64,000 bases of DNA from Qipengyuania aquimaris (GTDB taxonomy: Bacteria; Pseudomonadota; Alphaproteobacteria; Sphingomonadales; Sphingomonadaceae): contig NZ_WTYI01000001.1 of NCBI RefSeq assembly GCF_009827445.1, positions 2,060,381-2,124,380 of the forward strand, given 5' to 3'. The notes under the pieces were generated by a model. That model saw only the letters and a list, made by a program, of their open reading frames with translations, did not search any database and was not told the origin of the DNA. How positions within the stretch are numbered: position 1 is the first letter of the stretch; every line of letters begins with the position of its first letter. The position numbers and the translations under genes are program-made. This document shows, piece after piece, positions 59,847 to 64,000 of this stretch.

Positions 59847-60358
59847 TGAAACGGAACTACGCCATGACCAACCTACCTTCGCGCCGGGGCTTTCTCGGCT
59901 GGATCGGTGCATCAGCCAGCTTTGCAGCTCTCGCGGCCTGCGGGTCCGGCCGGGCCGAGGCCAAGAGCTTCCCCGTCTCGCTGAGTGAGGCCCAATGGCG
60001 CGGCAAGCTGACCAAGAGCGAATTCTACGTCCTGCGGCAGGAAGGTACCGAACGGCCCTATTCATCCCCCCTCAACGCGGAAAAGCGCGCCGGGGTCTTC
60101 GTATGCGCAGGCTGTGGCAATGCGCTCTACAGTTCCAAGACCAAGTATGATTCCGGAACCGGCTGGCCGAGTTTCTGGGCGCCGATCGACAAGGGTGCCG
60201 TCGGCACCAGCCGGGATTTCAAGCTCGGTTACCCCCGCACGGAAGTGCATTGCGCCGACTGCGGCGGACACTTGGGCCATATCTTCAGCGATGGTCCGCG
60301 CCCGACGGGTAAGCGTCATTGCATCAATGGCGTGGCGATGGATTTTCGTCCGGCCTGA
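59846..60358 (+). CDS. msrB: Peptide-methionine (R)-S-oxide reductase, Tat-type lipoprotein
   Basis: 170 residues. Repairs methionine-R-sulfoxide. Zinc cysteines Cys87, Cys90, Cys136, Cys139; catalytic Cys159 (RHCING). The N terminus has a twin-arginine motif SRRGFLG (12-18), a hydrophobic stretch and a lipobox LAAC with Cys32, so it should be exported folded and lipid-anchored in the periplasm rather than cytoplasmic. A second ATG at 59864 is an alternative start and keeps the Tat motif. Convergent with the next gene, 3 bases apart. Confidence 0.93.
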   Translation: MKRNYAMTNLPSRRGFLGWIGASASFAALAACGSGRAEAKSFPVSLSEAQWRGKLTKSEFYVLRQEGTERPYSSPLNAEKRAGVFVCAGCGNALYSSKTKYDSGTGWPSFWAPIDKGAVGTSRDFKLGYPRTEVHCADCGGHLGHIFSDGPRPTGKRHCINGVAMDFRPA

Positions 60359-60361
60359 TCC

Positions 60362-62158
60362 TCAGGGCTGGCGATTTACACGCCAGACCTGAAGGGCGTC
60401 AGGCGTTCCGAGGTCGACTCGCTCAAGCCAGGCGGGTGGCCTGTCACTCAGAAGCCGCGCAGCCAGGCTCTCGTCGCCACCCACGCTGGCGAGGACATGA
60501 GGTTCGGCAATGTCGGTGCAAATAATGACATAGTCGGCGCGATGGCGCTCCACCAACCGGCGCGATTCATCCGGTTTCGAGATCAGGCCAGCAATCACGT
60601 CACGCATTGCCAGATTGGCTCGATGATGGCCGCTCGCCACGACCGAATGCGGCGTGTTGAGTAGGATGAACGGACCTACATCGAGTGGGGCAAAGATGGT
60701 GGCAGGAGGAAGCGCTGCAAGTCCGCTAGTGCTGCGACCCAGATCGCATGCGGATTCTCTTAATTGCAGGATATCGTCCTCCGCTGAAGCCAGCGACTGG
60801 CTATCCTCACTCCCGAAAACCTCGGCGCCGATCGTCACGATCCCGCCCGGCAGCAAGATATAGTAAGCCAGCAGCGGTGCTGCCGCGCGAATGGGCAAGG
60901 AACTTCCATTGCGGATCAAGCCAATCGCGCGACTCGCGGCCCATCCGGTGGGAACAGCCGCGATCACCGCCACGAAATAGAGCGAACGGAATGTCGCAAC
61001 ACAGGCGAGGCAGGCGATCAGGAGGAGAAGGAAGTATTCGATCCACCAGCTGCGGAGCCAATCTCGCTTTCGCAGGATCAGGGCCAGGCACGAGCCCAAT
61101 CCGACAAGCATCTGCATCCCGCCCCTCAGTGCCTCAGCAGTCTCCTGTCTCCAGATCGGCATTCCTTCCATGACATTGGAATACCAGTGGTCGCGCACTA
61201 ACGGATCGAGCACACCGAAGGGTGCGGTGAAACATTGGGTCTCGGTAAAAGCGACAAAGCCGACGCCCAGCGCACCGACGATTGCGAAGAGCAACGCAAG
61301 CATGATCAAAGGAAGGCGCGGAAGTGTGGCAATCGCCCCAGTGCCAAGCGCCGCGATCACGAAGAAACCGACGTGCGGAATGGAAATCGTGTCGCAGAAT
61401 AGCGAAGGTCCTGGCAACCCCCTCGTCCCGGCAAAGGCAATGAAGATAGTTAGCGCCAGTGCCTGCATGTAACTGGTCAGCCACATCCGATTGCGATGGT
61501 CCTTCATCCAGCGCAGCGCGAGTATGAGCCCGAAACCTGCGACCAGGGGCAAGACTTCGAGGGAGATCATCACCCCAAGTCCCATGGAAAAGCCTGCCAC
61601 TGCCCCGCCGCTGACCGGTTTCCGCCACGAAATGGCCCATACGGCGACTGCAACGCTGAGGATCTGCCATGAGTGATGGTCGATCCTGAGAGGCTGCATC
61701 TGCATCAGGAAACTTGACCATAGGATGAGCACGATGGCGGCCATGACCGCCTCGTTCCTGCCCAGAAGGCGCCAGGCCAGGCGCGAAACGACCATCAGGA
61801 TGGCAAGGAGGATGAAAAGAGGCACCAAGAGAGCGACGATCCACTCCGCCATTCCAACCCCGACCAGTGGCGTCAGCGCGAGGATGGCCAGCGCCAGCGG
61901 GATGTCGACCAATCTCGACCAGTGCATGGCTACGCCGTCGGGAGGATTTATTCGATATTGCTGCAGATCGAACCAATTCTGCCCACCTATCAGATCGCGC
62001 ACCTGAACAAGTCGAAGTACATCGTCGGGACCGGGGAAACGTCGTTCGACAATGTAGGAGAAAGCGAGGGCGGTGAGGAGCGCGATCCCTAGCGCCCAGA
62101 TCAATAGCACCCAGCCGACCGGATGCTTATCCACTCGCAAACGGCGGTCGGTCGTCAT
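60362..62158 (-). CDS. Multi-pass membrane protein, GT-C glycosyltransferase-like
   Basis: 598 residues with about 11-13 transmembrane helices. An early luminal loop has GPDDVLRLVQVRDL and MHWSRLVDIPLA; a C-terminal periplasmic soluble domain of about 130 residues follows. Layout resembles GT-C enzymes (PMT/STT3/ArnT-like) that use polyprenyl-linked sugars; the acidic DD near residue 44-45 sits where GT-C catalytic acids occur. It is coupled to two GtrA genes, which supports a lipid-linked sugar role. Family assignment is tentative. Confidence 0.7.
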   Translation of the reverse strand: MTTDRRLRVDKHPVGWVLLIWALGIALLTALAFSYIVERRFPGPDDVLRLVQVRDLIGGQNWFDLQQYRINPPDGVAMHWSRLVDIPLALAILALTPLVGVGMAEWIVALLVPLFILLAILMVVSRLAWRLLGRNEAVMAAIVLILWSSFLMQMQPLRIDHHSWQILSVAVAVWAISWRKPVSGGAVAGFSMGLGVMISLEVLPLVAGFGLILALRWMKDHRNRMWLTSYMQALALTIFIAFAGTRGLPGPSLFCDTISIPHVGFFVIAALGTGAIATLPRLPLIMLALLFAIVGALGVGFVAFTETQCFTAPFGVLDPLVRDHWYSNVMEGMPIWRQETAEALRGGMQMLVGLGSCLALILRKRDWLRSWWIEYFLLLLIACLACVATFRSLYFVAVIAAVPTGWAASRAIGLIRNGSSLPIRAAAPLLAYYILLPGGIVTIGAEVFGSEDSQSLASAEDDILQLRESACDLGRSTSGLAALPPATIFAPLDVGPFILLNTPHSVVASGHHRANLAMRDVIAGLISKPDESRRLVERHRADYVIICTDIAEPHVLASVGGDESLAARLLSDRPPAWLERVDLGTPDALQVWRVNRQP

Positions 62159-62631
62159 CAGCGGAGCGCGCGGCCGAATACGACCGATTTGCGCAGCAGA
62201 TAGGTTACCGTAAAGCTCACCAGAATCGCGATGATCTTGGCTATGCGGGGATCGACCCTGCCAAATTCGCCAAGCCAGACAATGAGAGTCGTCAGTGCCA
62301 GTCCGATCAGGGCCGAGGCAACAAACAGTGCCTTTTGACGCCCGCGACCTTCTCCGCGACTTGCAACACCGTCATGAAAGACCGTGCGGCTTGAGAGCAC
62401 CCAATGGACGAGAATTCCTATGGTATAGCCGGCAGCAGCAGCGACAGGAGAGGCCAATCCTGCGGCAAGGAGGAGCAGGAAGCACGCCATATCGATTGCG
62501 AGCGCACCGATGCTCGCCAATCCATAGCGGACCAGACGGACATCCCTCAGCCGTGCCAGCAATTCGATCAATCTGCCCCCCATCGCGATCGGCGCCGCAC
62601 GTTCGTGTAGCAAGCCTGTTTCGCAAATCAT
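62158..62631 (-). CDS. GtrA family membrane protein, copy 2
   Basis: 157 residues, four transmembrane helices. RLVRYGLASIGALAIDMACF, TIGILVHWVLSSRTVF and VDPRIAKIIAILVSF are GtrA hallmarks. GtrA proteins are proposed flippases for polyprenyl-phosphate sugars. Overlaps the GT-C-like gene by one base. An internal ATG (codon 17) is an alternative start. Confidence 0.88.
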   Translation of the reverse strand: MICETGLLHERAAPIAMGGRLIELLARLRDVRLVRYGLASIGALAIDMACFLLLLAAGLASPVAAAAGYTIGILVHWVLSSRTVFHDGVASRGEGRGRQKALFVASALIGLALTTLIVWLGEFGRVDPRIAKIIAILVSFTVTYLLRKSVVFGRALR

Positions 62632-62686
62632 GGTAAATAAAACGCAAATTCGGCACGGGCGCCAGACATTTGACGTAATACCAGGA

Positions 62687-63133
62687 TCAATTGGGGCGAA
62701 ACACGAACAGCAGCCTGATAGTCCAGACGGCAAGGAAGCTTGCGCCCATCGCCACCAGTTTTCCAATCCGGGGATCGACATCGACCTCGCCGGCGAACCA
62801 GACAATGCCTGCCGTGATTGCAAGACCGGCGAGGGCCGATAGCACGAAGAGCAATTGCTGGGTGCCCCGCGCCATGCCCGGCCTTGCGAGCCGATCGGCA
62901 AACACGAAGCGGCTCGATACGATCCAGTGGATCGCTACACCCAGAATGTAGCTTGCGGTCGCAGCGCCGACCGGCGCCACGCCCTTCGCATACAGCAAGA
63001 GGAAGCCGCCGAGATCGACAATGGTGCCGGCAAGGCTCGCCACCATGTAGCGGGCCAGCCGCCACCGGAAAATGCGATGGAAAAGCCCGCTCAATTGATG
63101 GTCAGGCGGATTTCTTGACCCGCTCCGGCACAT
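62687..63133 (-). CDS. GtrA family membrane protein, copy 1
   Basis: 148 residues from ATG 63133, four helices (RYMVASLAGTIVDLGGFLLL; YILGVAIHWIVSSRFVF; VDPRIGKLVAMGASF). This start lies inside the upstream flavoprotein gene by 32 bases; a TTG at 63091 just after that stop is an alternative and would remove 14 residues with no GtrA similarity. Paralogue of the neighbouring GtrA. Probably moves or positions a polyprenyl-linked sugar. Confidence 0.85.
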   Translation of the reverse strand: MCRSGSRNPPDHQLSGLFHRIFRWRLARYMVASLAGTIVDLGGFLLLYAKGVAPVGAATASYILGVAIHWIVSSRFVFADRLARPGMARGTQQLLFVLSALAGLAITAGIVWFAGEVDVDPRIGKLVAMGASFLAVWTIRLLFVFRPN

Positions 63134-64000
63134 CGCGGACCGAGGCCAGTGCCGCAGCCTGATCGGCGCTTAGCGAACGGTTTGGCAGAGATGTTTCCGC
63201 ACCTTCGTCGCCCGCCTCGTGGTATTCCGCGTCTTCGTTGACGCACCAGGTGTCGTAGATCCGTTCGCCCGCCAGGATGTTCTCGACGGTGAGCATGGCC
63301 GTCATCATCGCGTGATCCTGATTGTTGTAGCGGTGCATTCCATTGCGCCCGACGAGATGGAGAGTGGGGTGCTTCGCTTCCAGCTCGGCCCGCATCGCCT
63401 CGACATTACGGGCGTAATCTTCGTCATAAACGGGATAAGCCTTTTCCTGGCGGACGACTGCACCGCTCTTGACCTTGTCTCGATCCACCAGCCCAAGCGT
63501 CTCCATTTCATCGGTTGCCAAGGCAATCAGGTCCGCATCGTCCATCGACCAGAGCCCGTCGCCCTCGAAGCAGAAGTATTCGAGACCGACGCACGCCATG
63601 TCCGCATCGGGGATCATTTCCGGCGACCAGCTACGGAAGTTCTGGACGCGGCCGACCTGGACCTTGCTGTCGTGAATGTAGATCCAGTTGTCGGGGAAGA
63701 GGTCCTCGCCCTCGACCATGAGCGCGACGGTGAGGAAGTCGCGATACTTGAGGTCGTTGGCCTGGATCGTACTTTCCGGCAGCGGGTGAAGACGCTTTGC
63801 CAGCTGCCGCATCGGGGCGGAACTGATTGCATGGTCCGCTTCGATAACGACCTCGCCGCCATCGCCCCGCGCGCTCATGCGCCAGCCCCCTTTGCCATTG
63901 GCCGAGAGCTGCGAGAGTTCGTGACCCATGAAGAGATGGCCGTGGCCGCTCGCCAGGACCTTGTCGCGCGCGGCCTCCCACATCATGCCGGGGCCAAGGC
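63102..64000 (-). CDS. FAD-dependent oxidoreductase, UDP-galactopyranose mutase-like (partial)
   Basis: Partial: 299 codons of the C-terminal part, running off the right end of the window (N-terminal FAD domain missing). The visible part opens LGPGMMWE, which in this family follows YPR, then has the substrate/FAD region ISSAPMRQL and YIHDSKVQVGRVQNF, and near the end VGRNGMHRYNNQDHAM, typical of NAD(P)/FAD amine-oxidase-like proteins related to UDP-galactopyranose mutase. Probably acts on a nucleotide or lipid sugar used by the GtrA/GT-C genes behind it. Confidence 0.85.
   Translation of the reverse strand, partial: LGPGMMWEAARDKVLASGHGHLFMGHELSQLSANGKGGWRMSARGDGGEVVIEADHAISSAPMRQLAKRLHPLPESTIQANDLKYRDFLTVALMVEGEDLFPDNWIYIHDSKVQVGRVQNFRSWSPEMIPDADMACVGLEYFCFEGDGLWSMDDADLIALATDEMETLGLVDRDKVKSGAVVRQEKAYPVYDEDYARNVEAMRAELEAKHPTLHLVGRNGMHRYNNQDHAMMTAMLTVENILAGERIYDTWCVNEDAEYHEAGDEGAETSLPNRSLSADQAAALASVRDVPERVKKSA

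Overview
The window looks like a chromosomal segment of a high-GC alphaproteobacterium, most likely a sphingomonad of the Erythrobacteraceae (Erythrobacter/Qipengyuania type). This is inferred from the gene set: an exosortase-A-type glycosyltransferase, a 180-kDa-class NAD-glutamate dehydrogenase, a CYP153 alkane hydroxylase, a second P450 fused in operon to an acyl-CoA synthetase, a flotillin/YqiJ pair and many ATGA-type gene overlaps. I see no rRNA, tRNA, insertion sequence, prophage or CRISPR array. Most of the window is ordinary core genome, densely packed and with few gaps over 200 bases.

Layout. 1-2269: a small membrane ORF, then an exosortase-A-associated glycosyltransferase with a coupled two-helix membrane protein. 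2534-8631: gltBD (glutamate synthase). 8738-11111: secreted subtilase, DksA/TraR zinc-finger protein, ung. 11192-14198: short RNase D, lptC, lptA and a nucleotidyltransferase-like gene where lptB would be expected. 14195-18244 (minus): leuS-lptE-holA. 18395-25698: small secreted and lipoprotein genes, phbB, a ribbon-helix-helix protein, murA, galU, an M28 peptidase. 25800-30579: glnE-bcp-ferritin-like operon and an M23 peptidase. 30741-33586: acyl-CoA synthetase plus P450. 33775-37274: YqiJ-like, flotillin, agmatine deiminase. 37426-41169 (minus): thrS with two TSUP transporters behind a threonine-rich leader. 41202-42866: Tat-exported PhoD. 42867-48822: a small XRE/membrane operon, YjgN (DUF898) with an M48 protease, an ABHD10-like hydrolase, a TPR protein and an LLM flavoprotein. 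48997-60358: NAD-GDH, ferredoxin reductase, queG, Na+/drug-type ABC exporter, CYP153 and a Tat-type MsrB lipoprotein. 60362-64000 (minus): a glycan/lipid-sugar membrane cluster (GT-C-like protein, two GtrA proteins, a UDP-galactopyranose-mutase-like flavoprotein running off the end).

Most interesting signal. On the minus strand between phoD and thrS there is a 23-codon ORF (41098-41169) that has seven consecutive threonine codons using all four threonine triplets. It is followed by mutually exclusive hairpins in classical attenuator order. A promoter overlapping the phoD stop codon would start the transcript at or next to the leader ATG, so it may be leaderless. The thrS-TSUP-TSUP genes are tightly packed behind it. 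This is a coherent candidate for threonyl-tRNA-dependent attenuation of thrS plus two transporters.

A related observation is that galU, aguA, an ABC transporter gene and msrB lack a Shine-Dalgarno sequence and share TAAC or TATC exactly 8 bases before the ATG, suggesting a local style of leaderless promoter. Other non-coding signals: a perfect palindrome over the promoter of the XRE operon, a 20-base tandem repeat upstream of the flotillin operon, a perfect hairpin directly before the ribosome binding site of the M23 gene, and several inverted repeats.
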